Notes under the pieces: generated by a model
Told to the model about the DNA's origin: nothing
What the model saw: only the letters and a program-made list of their open reading frames with translations
Database searches by the model: none
Program-made: the position numbers and the translations under genes
DNA from: Arenicola marina
Taxonomy: Eukaryota; Annelida; Polychaeta; Arenicolidae
Direction: 5' to 3'
DNA length: 64,000 nucleotides
NCBI GenBank assembly: GCA_964019135.1
Contig: OZ025255.1
Location: 6,572,001 to 6,636,000 of the forward strand
Shown: piece after piece, positions 49,721 through 59,784 of the stretch
Position numbering within the stretch: the first letter of the stretch is position 1
Layout: every line of letters starts with the position of its first letter

Positions 49721-49836
49721 ATTTCACGTACATAGTTTAGCCGGCTACGGGGCTTAGTCGACTAAAATCGCCCATCTTTTACATGGTAACTTTAGTCGAC
49801 TAAGCCCCGTAGCCGGCTAAACTGCGTTCGTGAAAT
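49721..49836. mobile_element. 116-bp foldback (MITE-like) with 33-bp perfect arms
   Basis: Arms at 49,734-49,766 and 49,791-49,823 are exact inverted copies over 33 bp, separated by 24 bp. An outer pair ATTTCACG / CGTGAAAT closes the element at 49,721-49,728 and 49,829-49,836. The arms contain AGCCGGCT and GTCGAC, which are palindromes themselves. The left edge with CTATTTCACGTACAT is shared with the foldback at about 44,299. There is no coding capacity. The perfect arms suggest a young copy or a sequence kept paired. Confidence 0.75.
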
Positions 49837-50816
49837 CCGCCACAGCTGTCCACGGCAGTTGTGCAGTCTTTCTCTTTTAGTCTTTCAGTAGATCTACTAT
49901 TTGAACAAGTTCTGGTCCTATCAAACTATGTTTAAACATTGTTATTAGTCATACAGCCCTATCTAGGTTACTGTAAAAAAAGTTGTTTATTTATTAATAA
50001 TTATTATGAAGACTTACCACGATGTGACATTTTCTTCTAACATCAGGTTAATTATTTATAGTTTTATATTCTATTGAGGATTGTGGTTGTTTATATCAAT
50101 ATAGTGTAGGTTATGGACTTATATAATTGCATCATGCATCAATATGCAATGATATTTATAAAGGTATATGGACTTATTATTTTAATTATTTTTGAGTTTG
50201 GAGGAAACTCTATGCATGGATTATGGAATATAACTCTGGCATGTAACCATTCCTAAGCATGATATAATTTGGCGACATATTGTAAACTATGTTGTATATA
50301 CCTCCTAAATAATGTAGATTAACATGTATTATGCATGATTTCTGGCATGGATTGAATAATTCCTGAATGATATTAATTTGTATGTATAACCTGTTCTGGA
50401 TGGTGATGGAATTTTGGCCATATGTATATAGTCTTGGTACTCTGGTTGTATGTGTAGAGTGATAGTTTTCTTGTCATATGTATAGGATGACGGTTTTTCG
50501 TGTCATATATGTGTATAGGGTGATGGTATATATGTTGATATGATCTATACATGATATATGTGAGAAATACAGGTCTTTCTCTGTGGCATTGATCTGAGTT
50601 TCCAGCATTATCACAACGAAACAACTTTTTCTTGCATCAGCCTCTCTTTTAATCAATGGGGAAATCATCTGCTTGATTAGCTAGCCTGAGGTGGTTACTA
50701 TGAGCATGTAGTATAATACAGCCAATATTAATGTAGTATAAATTGTTCTATCTGTGAAAATATATATTTATTGTTAGTCTTTAAATAATTAGACATTTCT
50801 GTTCAGCCTAATTGAC
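49837..50816. other. AT-rich spacer
   Basis: No gene recognised. Minus-strand frames of 64 and 83 codons at 50,373-50,668 are by-products of a short TG/TA-rich repeat. Confidence 0.45.
50420..50530. repeat. Short decayed tandem repeat of about 30 bp
   Basis: Three imperfect units with the pattern TATGTGTA, then GRGTGAYRGTTTT, then GTCAT follow one another here. This is a small minisatellite with no link to the main array. Confidence 0.45.
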
Positions 50817-52469
50817 TTGCAAACTGAATTTGTCACTCGTGGAAAAATCATCGACCTTTTCAAAAGAGAGGGGAAACAAAATTCTCTTGAATTTGTGTTG
50901 AATCTAGCTAGAAATCAGGCTTCTAGTGACAATGATCTTGCAACAGAAAAGGCTATTGAAAATGCCATTACAAGAACATGGCAGGAATATAAAAAGATAA
51001 ACAAATCTAAGTCTCGTGAGGGTGGGGTTCAGAAGTTACTAGCATTTTAAGAGGAAGAGTTTCTATTACCTTCAAAGAATGTTGCTCAAAAGAGAAAACT
51101 GGCTCTTGATATTCCTGATGCTTATGCCTCTACTGTCAGTGCTGCATTACAAGAGACTGTAATGGAGCTGAATACTAGCTCTACCGTGATAGAGCAAAGA
51201 ATGCTTATGCTCACTGCTCAAAATGAAAAACGCAAGTCTGACCTCAAAAAAGAAAAGAAAAGAAAAGAAATATAAATCTGAACAATATAAGACAAGATAA
51301 CGATGCCATGCATCAAAAGACAAAAGAGATGGTATCAACTGTGTTGAGAAAAAAACCTAAGACTGAAAAGTGCTGAAGCCAGAGAAACATATTGGAGAGG
51401 TCAGGTCATGAAGGGTAAAAGAAAAGTGAATGAAACTGAAGAGAGAGAGCAACAGCTTCGTACTACAAACGAGGTGTTAGATAACACTATGCAAGATCTT
51501 GTTGCTCAGGTTCATCAATTGCAAAGTCAGTTGGATGAGGTGACAAAAGAATGTGATTGGTTGAGAATGATGGTGGAAGATGATGTTGAGTTGAATTTAT
51601 TTGGTGAGAAGAAACAGGCTTTTCTACCAGAATTGCAGCAATGTGTGTATGATCTGTTGGAACATAATGTAAACACCAGACAGATTGTGCCAGTTATTAC
51701 TGCTGTTCTAAAACTTGTACAAAAAGTCCAACGCAGGCTCCCAAGCAAGACGACTGTCCAAAACATGAATGTTCAAAGATTGATTTTAGCTCAGAAACAA
51801 GCAGGAGAAGAGTTGGTTGACAAGAGTGGTCTCCTGACCGATGAAACATCAAAGTTTGGGTCAAAGTACGGGGGGGTACCATGTGACTGATGATACTGGC
51901 AGACCCTGGGTACTTGGCTTGAGAGACTTGAAGACTAAGAGTGCCCATGACGTTTCTCACTTTCCAAGAAATTCTGAGGGACATTGATCAGCGATGCAAG
52001 GTCACTAATAGTGAAAAGTCCATGAAAAAATTGACAACTATCACAGCAACAATGTCGGACCGTGCTGCCACAGAGATTAGGTTCAATGGTTTGGTTGAGT
52101 CATACCGGAAGGAATTTTTGCCTCAAGTTGTTGTTGGATATAACGATATGCCAGCGCAAGACCAAGAAGTGGTTGGAAGTTTGAACAACTTCTTCTGTGG
52201 TCTCCACAGCTCTGCTAAATTAGTTCTATTTTGCCGACACTGCCACAGTGTCTTTGCTTGAGGCAGAAAAAGCTTTGCGTGGGGAAGATGCTCTTTTCTG
52301 ATCCATTTGCACTTGCACGAGCTAATAAACTAGGGACAGTGCGACTAATAAGAACGTGTGCAAAGTCCTTATCAAGGGGGGTGGGGGAGGGGGTGAGAAA
52401 TGTGGCATGCACGGAAGCTTCCGGGCATACATCGAACCCTACTTTAAGAGACATGGATTGCATCGTATC
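50817..52469 (+). pseudogene. 5' half of an unnamed multi-copy family gene
   Basis: Three open stretches (50,817-51,050; 51,408-51,890; 51,941-52,261) plus a further frame to 52,469 read as successive parts of one protein. The N-terminal part is helical and charged (DLFKREGKQNSLEFVLNLAR). A coiled-coil-like part has LVAQVHQLQSQLDEVTKE. Then come VQNMNVQRLILAQKQAGEEL, TMSDRAATEIRFNGLV and NNFFCGLHSSA, and near 52,330 TVRLIRTCAKSLSRG. I recognise this order from a family common in cnidarian, lancelet and mollusc gene sets that has no assigned function; this is memory, not a search. In-frame stops and frame changes (for example at the AAAAG run near 51,246-51,270) show it is dead. The Ty3/Gypsy fossil interrupts it at 52,469/57,000. 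Confidence 0.55.
51243..51270. repeat. AAAAG microsatellite
   Basis: About four to five AAAAG steps within the lysine-rich part of the family pseudogene. The reading frame of the family is lost at this point, so slippage here is a plausible cause. Confidence 0.7.
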
Positions 52470-52652
52470 TGTCGTAGTTGCACATTAATGTAATGATTGT
52501 GGCGCCCCTGGCGAATGGACACCACACCGGAAACTATAATGTAGCCGCGTCGTCTGTCACATGACTTGGCATTTTTGAATAAACGCAGACTCACTTTGGG
52601 CCTGGACACCGAAAGCAATAGTCGCGTTATCACTTAGAGCATAAAAACTACA
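52470..52652 (+). repeat. 5' LTR of the Ty3/Gypsy fossil
   Basis: It begins TGTCGTAGTTGCAC and ends AAAACTACA, and matches 56,817-56,999 over 183 bp except for about three bases. An AATAAA signal lies in the middle (TTTTTGAATAAACGC). Confidence 0.93.
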
Positions 52653-52672
52653 TGGTGTCAGAAGTGAAACGA
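52653..52672 (+). other. Primer-binding site
   Basis: TGGTGTCAGAAGTG follows the 5' LTR directly, beginning with the TGG expected for pairing with a tRNA 3' CCA end. The tRNA species was not determined. Confidence 0.7.
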
Positions 52673-52684
52673 TAGAATTCAGAA

Positions 52685-53275
52685 ATGGATTCACTGAAGC
52701 CTCCTGAGCAAGTTAATTTCGTGTGCGGGAATGTTGCGGACAACTGGAGACGTTGGCAGCAACAATTCGAAATTTATTTCATAGCACGTGAGCTGGACAC
52801 CAAGGAGAAGAAGATACAGGTAGCCATTTTACTTCACACAGCCGGCCCGGAAGCACAAGAAATACACAAGACATTTGAGTATGGTCAAGGTGAGGACAAA
52901 GACAATTATAAGACTGTATTAGCTAAATTCAAATCTTATTGTGAACCTCGAAAGAACATTGTCTTTGAAAGACACCAGTTTTGGAGTCGAAATCAGCAAG
53001 ATGAATCTATTGACCAGTGGGTCACCGAACTTATAAGTAAAGCCGCCACGTGTGAGTTCGGGGACCAGGAGCTATTGTTAATAAGAGATAAAATAGTCTT
53101 CGGCGTTCGAGAGGGCAGAATAAGAGAGAGACTATTGCGTGAAAAGGACTTAACTTTAGAAAAAGCTTTGGATATTTGCCACGCAGCAGAAACTACCAAG
53201 CAGCAACTCAGCGTCATGTCTACTCACAGTCATCAGGTTAATACTGTGAAACCAGCTCCACACGTGAGTAACTAA
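52685..53275 (+). CDS. gag-like part of the Ty3/Gypsy fossil
   Basis: The frame opens 33 bp after the LTR with MDSLKPPEQVNF and encodes about 196 residues resembling the Gag capsid region of K02A2.6-type elements (WRRWQQQFEIYF near the start, then SIDQWVTELISKA). A CCHC zinc-knuckle coding stretch lies just downstream, at about 53,320-53,430. In life the product would form the particle that packages element RNA. It is part of a fossil. Confidence 0.8.
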   Translation: MDSLKPPEQVNFVCGNVADNWRRWQQQFEIYFIARELDTKEKKIQVAILLHTAGPEAQEIHKTFEYGQGEDKDNYKTVLAKFKSYCEPRKNIVFERHQFWSRNQQDESIDQWVTELISKAATCEFGDQELLLIRDKIVFGVREGRIRERLLREKDLTLEKALDICHAAETTKQQLSVMSTHSHQVNTVKPAPHVSN

Positions 53276-53398
53276 AGAAAAGCTCAAGCCGGCGCCAACG
53301 ACTCACATGTTAAGCAGCGTTCACACTGCAGGTATTGTGGTCAAACTCACCCGCCTCGGAAATGTCCGGCATATGGACAAAGATGTCGAAAATGCAAT

Positions 53399-55276
53399 GT
53401 GTTAAATCATTTCGCAACTGTGTGTAGAGAAGGTGGACTCAGAACACACAAGGTAAAATCAGTCCATGCTATGCAAGAAGATTCAGAAGATATTGACATG
53501 AATGATAGACTATTTGTTGGAACGTTGTTCATTGGTGATATTGGACGGGATAAGGATTGGTTGGTCAAATTGCAGATACAGGAACAGCAGGCAGTGTTCA
53601 AATTAGATACAGGTGCTGATACTAATGTTCTGCCGCTGTCTGTGTTCAACCGTCTGAGCCCGCGGAGACCATTGGTAGAGACACATACTGTCTTGACAGC
53701 CTTTGGAAACCACCAGATTTTACCACGAGGTAAGACTAAATTAACAGTGACGTGTCCCGGAAACCGGCAGCGGGAGGAATTAACTTTCTATGTCACCGAG
53801 GAATCAGATCAAGGTATTCTCGGCAGACAAGCATGCCAAAAGATGAATCTAGTGCGACGCGTAAAGGTGGACAAAGTCAGTTCAACTCTCACAAAAGAAT
53901 CGTTTGTCACAGAGTATAATGACTTATTCAATGGGCTCGGCGAGTTCGATAAGGATTATCATATTGAAATTGACACTTCTGTTCCTCCTGTCATTCAGCG
54001 TGCTCGGAAAATACCTTATGCCATGTATGACAGAGTCAATGACACACTGGAGAAGTTGGAGGAGGATGGTGTAATTGCCAGTGTCGACAAGCCAACAGAC
54101 TGGGTGAACAACTTGGTAATCACCGAAAAGCGTAATGGCCAACTTAGGGATTGTCTGGACCCTAGGCCACTGAATCAAGCCATCGAGAGAGAGCGGTACG
54201 AAAAGCCAACACCAGCTGATGTGCAGAACCAGCTGAACGGTAAGAAGATTTTCGCGGTGCTTGATATGAAAGATGGTTTTTGGCACGTCAAGTTATCAGA
54301 GGAATCGTCCTACTTGTGCACTTTTCACACGCCCTGGGGACGGAAACGTTTCTTACGAATGCCCTTTGGTATCAGTTCGGCTAGCGAAGTATTGCAAAAG
54401 CGGAACAATGAAGCATTTGCTGATATCGACGGAGTGAGTATTATTGCAGATGACCTCATTATAGCCGCTACAGATGACGCTGAACATGACGTAATTCTAC
54501 ACAAGGTGATGCAGAGAGCGCGCGAGCGAAAGGCGAAGTTCAACAAGAACAAGATTCAATTCAAGGTAAATGAAGTCACCTACATGGGTAACATTGTCAC
54601 AGCATCAGGCTTGAAGCCGGATCCGTCGAAGGTTGAAGCCATAGTAAACATGCCAAAGCCACAGAATAAGCCGGATCTCATGCGTCTGCTAGGGATGATA
54701 AGATATTTGGCCCAGTACATTCCCAATGAATCGTCAATCACAGCGCCTCTAAGACAACCGTTGAAACAAGATTCGGAGTGGAACTGGGAACATGAGCAAG
54801 ATGAAGCCCTAGTAAGATTAAAAAGTGAGCTTACAAAAGACAATGTTCTGCAATGTTATGACGTTTCTACGCCAGTCACCATACAGACAGATGCCTCACA
54901 GAACGGACTTGGTTCCTGCCTAATGCAACAAGGTCGACCAGTAGCTTTTGCGTCAAGAGCCCTCACAACTGCAGAACAGAACTATTCTCAGATTGAGAAA
55001 GAGATGTTGGCGATATGCTACGCCTGTGAGAAGTTCTACCAGTACATCTACGGGAAGGAAGTAGAGGTTCTTACGGATCATCGACCGCTGGAATCAATCC
55101 TGAAGAAACCTATAGCCAAGGCGACCCCGAGAATACAACGGATGACACTACCACTGCAGCGCTTCAACCTGAAGGTCAAGTACGTACCCGGCAAGTATAT
55201 GTATATTGCTGACACGTTGTCTCGTGCTTTTATCACAGGTAATCCAAAGTGCGGTGCCCCAGAAGACATGGGATGA
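53399..55276 (+). CDS. Protease, reverse transcriptase and RNase H part of the fossil
   Basis: About 625 residues. An aspartic protease core LDTGADTNVLP lies near residue 73. The reverse transcriptase spans roughly residues 190-390, with LDMKDGFWHVKL and IIADDLIIAA marking the catalytic palm. RNase H follows with TDASQNGLGSCLMQ, QIEKEMLAI and LTDHRPLESI. The order and motif style are those of Ty3/Gypsy pol. The end overlaps the start of the integrase frame by 28 bp. Confidence 0.9.
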   Translation: MLNHFATVCREGGLRTHKVKSVHAMQEDSEDIDMNDRLFVGTLFIGDIGRDKDWLVKLQIQEQQAVFKLDTGADTNVLPLSVFNRLSPRRPLVETHTVLTAFGNHQILPRGKTKLTVTCPGNRQREELTFYVTEESDQGILGRQACQKMNLVRRVKVDKVSSTLTKESFVTEYNDLFNGLGEFDKDYHIEIDTSVPPVIQRARKIPYAMYDRVNDTLEKLEEDGVIASVDKPTDWVNNLVITEKRNGQLRDCLDPRPLNQAIERERYEKPTPADVQNQLNGKKIFAVLDMKDGFWHVKLSEESSYLCTFHTPWGRKRFLRMPFGISSASEVLQKRNNEAFADIDGVSIIADDLIIAATDDAEHDVILHKVMQRARERKAKFNKNKIQFKVNEVTYMGNIVTASGLKPDPSKVEAIVNMPKPQNKPDLMRLLGMIRYLAQYIPNESSITAPLRQPLKQDSEWNWEHEQDEALVRLKSELTKDNVLQCYDVSTPVTIQTDASQNGLGSCLMQQGRPVAFASRALTTAEQNYSQIEKEMLAICYACEKFYQYIYGKEVEVLTDHRPLESILKKPIAKATPRIQRMTLPLQRFNLKVKYVPGKYMYIADTLSRAFITGNPKCGAPEDMG

Positions 55277-56667
55277 TGGGTCACAGTTTCACCTCAAACC
55301 TGCCGGTGAGTGACGAAAAAATGCGGACGTTCCGGGAAGCCACTGATGAGGAGGATACACTACAACTGCTCAAGAAAACAGTCTTGAAAGGATGGCCCAG
55401 GAAATGCAACTCCGTCTCGCCGGAAGTCAGGCCATACTGGAACATCCGTGATGAGATACACACTATAGGAGGTTTGCTGTTTGTTGGTGATAGAATTGTG
55501 GTTCCACGTAAACTGAGAGGAGAAATGTTGAAACTAATACATGAGAGCCACTTGGGAGCGGATAAGTGTAAATCGCGAGCGCGGTCAATCTTATATTGGC
55601 CCGGAATGAACGTTGATATTGAACAAACTGTTGCTAAGTGTTCTGTTTGTCTCAAGTTCAGAGCCAGTAACAAGAAGGAACCGCTCATGCCTCATGAAAT
55701 ACCCGACAGGCCGTGGCAGAAGATTGCCGCAGATATAATGACATACAGGAATCACGATTTCTTGGTCATCGTAGATTACTTCTCGAAATACCCGGAAGTT
55801 GCTAAGCTTGAGAACAAGACGGCTAGCTGTGTAATAACACATCTTAAATCAGCGTTTGCCCGTCACGGCATTCCTGAGAAAGTTATGAGTGACAATATGC
55901 CGTTCGGTAGTAAAGAGTTTCACTCTTTCGCAAAGGATTGGGGCATTGACTTACTAACATCGAGTCCAACCTACCCTCAATCAAATGGCCAGAGTGAAAG
56001 AATGGTACAGACAGTGAAACAGTTGTTAAAGAAGGCACATGAAGATGGGAGAGATCCTTACATAGCGCTTCTTGAATACCGAAACACCCCTGTATCCGGA
56101 ATGTCAAAATCACCGTCACAATTGCTCATGAGCCGAATGTTGCGAGCGAAACTGCCGACTAAAGCTACGCTGTTAAAACCAAAGGTTGTGTGTGTTAAAG
56201 ATGAAATGCAAACACGCCAGCAGCGACAAAAGCGTGTGTATGACAGAGGTTCAAAGGAGCTTGAAGACCTACAGCCCGGTGAGGTGGTGCGTGTGCGTCG
56301 TCACGATGTGTGGGAACCTGCCGTCGTATCGAGAAGATCCGAACAGCCACGTTCCTACATCGTCACACAAAACGGACAAGAGTATCGTCGTAACAGGCGA
56401 CATCTGATGAAAACAAAAGAGTCGCCGCCGTTGTCTTGTGGGGATGATTGGAAGTCATCAGAGCTGACGCCGACGGAAGACACTGACCCACAACCTGAGC
56501 AACAGATTCCTTTAACACCTAAGGAGACACCTGAGACACCGCGACGTTCGCAGCCTGAACCGACGACAACAGTGCCGCCAACAGCCATTCGACCTGAGCC
56601 ATATACCACGTCACGCGGAAGAGTTATATCTCGACCGGCCCGATGTGGCGATAACGTGTATGACTAG
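55249..56667 (+). CDS. Integrase part of the fossil
   Basis: About 472 residues. The N-terminal zinc-binding HHCC region includes HLGADKCKSRAR and CSVCLKF; the catalytic core includes ADIMTYRNHDFLVIVDYFSK and YPQSNGQSERMVQTVKQLL. A basic, then proline- and threonine-rich C-terminal tail (EDTDPQPEQQIP and on) follows. This domain joins the DNA copy to the host chromosome in living relatives. Confidence 0.9.
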   Translation: MRCPRRHGMMGHSFTSNLPVSDEKMRTFREATDEEDTLQLLKKTVLKGWPRKCNSVSPEVRPYWNIRDEIHTIGGLLFVGDRIVVPRKLRGEMLKLIHESHLGADKCKSRARSILYWPGMNVDIEQTVAKCSVCLKFRASNKKEPLMPHEIPDRPWQKIAADIMTYRNHDFLVIVDYFSKYPEVAKLENKTASCVITHLKSAFARHGIPEKVMSDNMPFGSKEFHSFAKDWGIDLLTSSPTYPQSNGQSERMVQTVKQLLKKAHEDGRDPYIALLEYRNTPVSGMSKSPSQLLMSRMLRAKLPTKATLLKPKVVCVKDEMQTRQQRQKRVYDRGSKELEDLQPGEVVRVRRHDVWEPAVVSRRSEQPRSYIVTQNGQEYRRNRRHLMKTKESPPLSCGDDWKSSELTPTEDTDPQPEQQIPLTPKETPETPRRSQPEPTTTVPPTAIRPEPYTTSRGRVISRPARCGDNVYD

Positions 56668-56802
56668 TATGAGCTGGCGGTAAAGGTCACGCTCCAACGG
56701 GTGCTAGACGACCCGGGCATGTGCTTGTAACCTCTGCCTAAATGTCTTTCTTTTTCAGATCTGTTATGTGATATATCTTTATTTTCAATAAATACAGATA
56801 TT

Positions 56803-56816
56803 TAAAAGAAGGGAAA
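56803..56816 (+). other. Polypurine tract
   Basis: AAAAGAAGGGAAA directly precedes the 3' LTR, in the place where plus-strand DNA synthesis starts in LTR elements. Confidence 0.8.
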
Positions 56817-56999
56817 TGTCGTAGTTGCACATCAATGTAATGATTGTGGCGCCCCTGGCGAATGGACACCACACCGGAAACTATAATGTAGCCTCGTCGT
56901 CTGTCACATGACTTGGCATTTTTGAATAAACGCAGACTCACTTTGGGCCTGGACACCGAACGCAATAGTCGCGTTATCACTTAGAGCATAAAAACTACA
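56817..56999 (+). repeat. 3' LTR of the Ty3/Gypsy fossil
   Basis: 183 bp, matching the 5' LTR apart from about three bases. It is followed at once by GTATC, the second copy of the target duplication. Confidence 0.93.
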
Positions 57000-58112
57000 G
57001 TATCCCCCTAGAACAGTTCAGGGGACATAGCTTCAATATACTCTTTCACAACGCATCTGCAGTCTTCTTGTGTACTTCTTACACACAGCAATTCAGGAAT
57101 TTCTCAAAGTATACCAAACAAACAGACTCCTTCGAACTGTTCTGCAAGACTTGAATGTCATAGAGCATGTCGCTGGATGTAAGGCACTTGGCCTCATTAG
57201 GAAATATATCACCACTCCACTATAGCACATGAAAGACAACAAAGGAATTCACATTCTTGACATGAACACAAACTACTTAAAACTTACAAAATGCACCAGT
57301 GGCATACAACCTTGAGAAATTTATGCAGGGCGACTACTTTCCTTGGTGGGGAGGACACATAAATTAAAAAAGACGTTCTTTGGGAGAAGTTGTGTGCCCC
57401 CTGGGAGCATGATCCCCATGTGGTCACCTTGCTGTCCATTGTGCTTCCTGCCATGGGTGTCCTTGCTCAGAAGCTTTTCAAGGACCATCTGCCTGGTGGG
57501 GAGTTTGAGCAGTTCACAGAGATGGATAGGGAGAGGACAAGGGCAGCCCCAAAACACAACACGTTCTCGGAATCTGTTTTTGGATTCCTTGATCAACTGA
57601 TGCGCTGCAAACCTAACATTTCAACCATTGCCTCAGAAGCCTATGTGATGTTTAGCTCCAACAACGCCTGCGACTGGCCCCATCAAAAATCTGATGAGGA
57701 GAGAAACCAGCTGCTGCAGCAGGCTAGGGAGGAGGTAAAGCTAGTCAGGGCCAACTTTAAGATCAGGGCAACAAAGATCAAAACAGCACATAGAGCAGCA
57801 GCCCAGGAGAAGATCCGGGTAGCGGAGGCAGCGAAGGTCAAGAAGCTGCAACATATTGAGAGGTTCACGAATGAAATTATGTACTTTGGACTGTGGCAGA
57901 CAGATGAGCAGGTTGACAGTTCGCTCCAGGACCTAACATCTCTTGCAGAGCAGAAAAAAACACTCAAGGCTCAGTTGCGCTTTCGCCAGTCTGTGTTTCT
58001 GCAGGCGGCTCCTTCGGACCACCCACGGGTCTTTAGCTTTAGCAAGCAGGCAGAGGGGCGGAGGAAGGAGTTGACTGTCACCGAGTTTTCTGACAATGTC
58101 AAGGTTTGCTAA
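57000..58112 (+). pseudogene. 3' half of the unnamed multi-copy family gene
   Basis: Directly after the retroelement the translation resumes with PLEQFRGHSFNILFHNASAV, a motif that follows the RLIRT part in the family as I remember it. After a decayed stretch the open frame 57,390-58,112 gives 240 residues: DPHVVTLLSIVLPAMGVLAQ, KHNTFSESVFGFLDQLMRCK, a charged helix-rich part, then FGLWQTDEQVDSSL and LKAQLRFRQSVFLQ near the C-terminus. The final KVC* at 58,112 fits a natural end. Between 57,100 and 57,390 several stops are present, so the copy is dead independently of the retroelement. Function unknown; dispersed copies would suggest a transposon-derived family. Confidence 0.55.
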
Positions 58113-58424
58113 TGCAGGCGAAGTGTAGGGAGGTGGATGGGGGAGAAGGGGTGCCACTTCTCGTCGGCAGACGCATGAAACACAAGTTCGTCAGAGAGGG
58201 TGAAGAAGTGTGGTTCAACGGCAAGGTTGTTTCGCGGGTGTGGCTTAGAATTCCACGTGCTGTTAGGTTGTACATTTTTGTTTCTTTTGGTTTGTGTGTG
58301 GGGGTTCGTATTTTTCTATTTTGTTCATATGCTGTTCCTATTTTGCCTGTGTGTGAGGGTTCCTATTCTTTCTATTTCGTTGTTGGTTCATATGCTGTAC
58401 CTTTTTTGTTTGTGGTGATTCCTA

Positions 58425-59373
58425 TTGTGGGACTACTTAGTCCGCTGTTATTTGTTTTATATCTGGATGAATATGTTGATATGCTGGGGGTCAAAACTGC
58501 AAAGGTGTATTTATTGGCGAAAACTTTCCAAATTTACTAGCCTTGATGTACGCGGACGATCTGCTCCCAATACAGGTATATGGTTCGGAAATATGAGGTC
58601 TCAATACTGCGGATGTAGTGGAAAAAGTGCATATGAAACTGCTAGCAATGCCGCACAACAGACTGGTCAAAGCTGCATATAACATGTTATATTAACATGA
58701 CGATGTTGGGAGAACAACAAAAAACTGGGCTACCCAGGTGAAGATTTGGATATTCAGACATGGTTTCGGTTATGCGTGGATCGCGCAGACATTTGGGGAC
58801 CCAGTTTGTTTCATGCGAGAGGTTTCTCAGCGAGCCAGGGATATTCTCACCCAGAATTGGTACTCCAAAGTGTGTGACAATACAAAGCTGGCACCAGAAT
58901 ATTGCTGCTATAAAACTCTGTTAAACCCCGAGCGCTACCTCACATGTATACGATTCAAACGTTTGCGTATCGTGTATAGCAGATTCCGATGCGCGAATCA
59001 TAATTTGATGATCGAAGAAGAGAGACATTTAAATTTACCCTTTTCAAGAAAGGCTATGCATCCATTGTCAACGCGTCGGGGTGGGCGTAGTCGAGTCACA
59101 AGCTCACTTTTTACTAAAGTGCTCGTTGTATGACTATATTCGTAAACTCTACATAAAGAACTACTATTATTCGTTCCCAACAATGGATAAATTTGTAGAG
59201 CTGATGTCCACAAACAAGGAGCAAGTAATGTTTAATTTATGTAAATTTTCCCACATTCACTTTTCATATCGTTTGTATGTAGTGTCATGACTGCGCGTTT
59301 GTACTCTTGTTTCTGTCTTGTTTATGTACCTTGGCTGGAGGCCAGCCTATAGTACGAAATAAACTAACTAACT
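58425..59373 (+). mobile_element. CR1-like LINE remnant (RT piece and 3' end)
   Basis: GLLSPLLFVLYLDEYVDML followed, after a frame change, by ALMYADDLLP is the palm of a non-LTR reverse transcriptase; YADD is encoded at 58,549-58,560. The part that should follow is missing, and the sequence jumps to the C-terminal region: VVEKVHMKLLAM, then FMREVSQRARDILTQNWYSK and RFKRLRIVYSRFRCANH, then in another frame HFLLKCSLYDYIRKLYIKNY, the style seen in CR1-like elements of lancelets and molluscs. The open stretches are 58,738-59,133 and 59,081-59,290. The 3' end is GAAATAAACTAACTAACTA, a short tandem-repeat tail typical of CR1/L2-type LINEs. It is internally deleted and frame-shifted. Confidence 0.65.
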
Positions 59374-59784
59374 ATGTTTGCGATTTATTGTCAGTATATA
59401 CCAGACACTTCGATGATCGCTGACTATTTACAGCAATCATGACCCGACCAGTTATGGATCTTGGTAAGTGAAACACTTATTATAGATAATTAAGTGGTTC
59501 CTACTAACTTACTTAAGCCTACTACTTAAGATAGCTAAGAAAAATGCACAACGCGAAAGGCCGCTCAATTATTTTTCAATTATTTTGTAATGTGTCACCC
59601 AATTTCCACTATTTTATATCATAATGGTCAGTTCTTGGCATAATGTATTTGTATCACATATTTTATTTTTCCAGATACTTCAGACACGTCTTCGGGTTCT
59701 CAAGCCAACTTGATAGTACACTTGATAGTACACCAGTTCAGCGAAGGAGGTACGAACACTTAATTTACTATAGTGAAGGGTTCA
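59374..59784. other. Intergenic DNA before the 59.8-kb tandem repeat
   Basis: No gene recognised. A short doubling, ACTTGATAGTACAC twice in a row, occurs near 59,709-59,733. Confidence 0.4.

Larger units (their letters stand above)
52470..56999 (+). mobile_element. Ty3/Gypsy LTR retrotransposon fossil, nearly full length
   Basis: A 4,530-bp element with two 183-bp LTRs, a 5-bp target duplication GTATC on each side (52,465-52,469 and 57,000-57,004), a primer-binding site, gag-like, protease-RT-RNase H and integrase parts in the order PR-RT-RH-IN typical of Ty3/Gypsy, and a polypurine tract. The zinc-knuckle and pol style resemble the K02A2.6/Mag group. The LTRs differ at about 3 of 183 sites, so the insertion is recent on an evolutionary scale. 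It looks mostly whole, with about one or two breaks. It sits inside a decayed copy of a multi-copy family gene. No envelope-like part is seen. Confidence 0.92.

Noticed and set aside
52374-52396. G-rich run as a functional quadruplex
   Set aside because: The run can form four short G tracts, but it lies in a decayed coding region and nothing else supports a role.
53407-56609. Minus-strand frames inside the Ty3/Gypsy fossil
   Set aside because: They are shadows of the plus-strand pol and integrase parts.
58106-58540. 144-codon hydrophobic frame as a membrane protein
   Set aside because: The hydrophobic part comes from a T-rich, locally repetitive stretch (CATATGCTGT occurs twice), and the end is the LINE reverse transcriptase piece.
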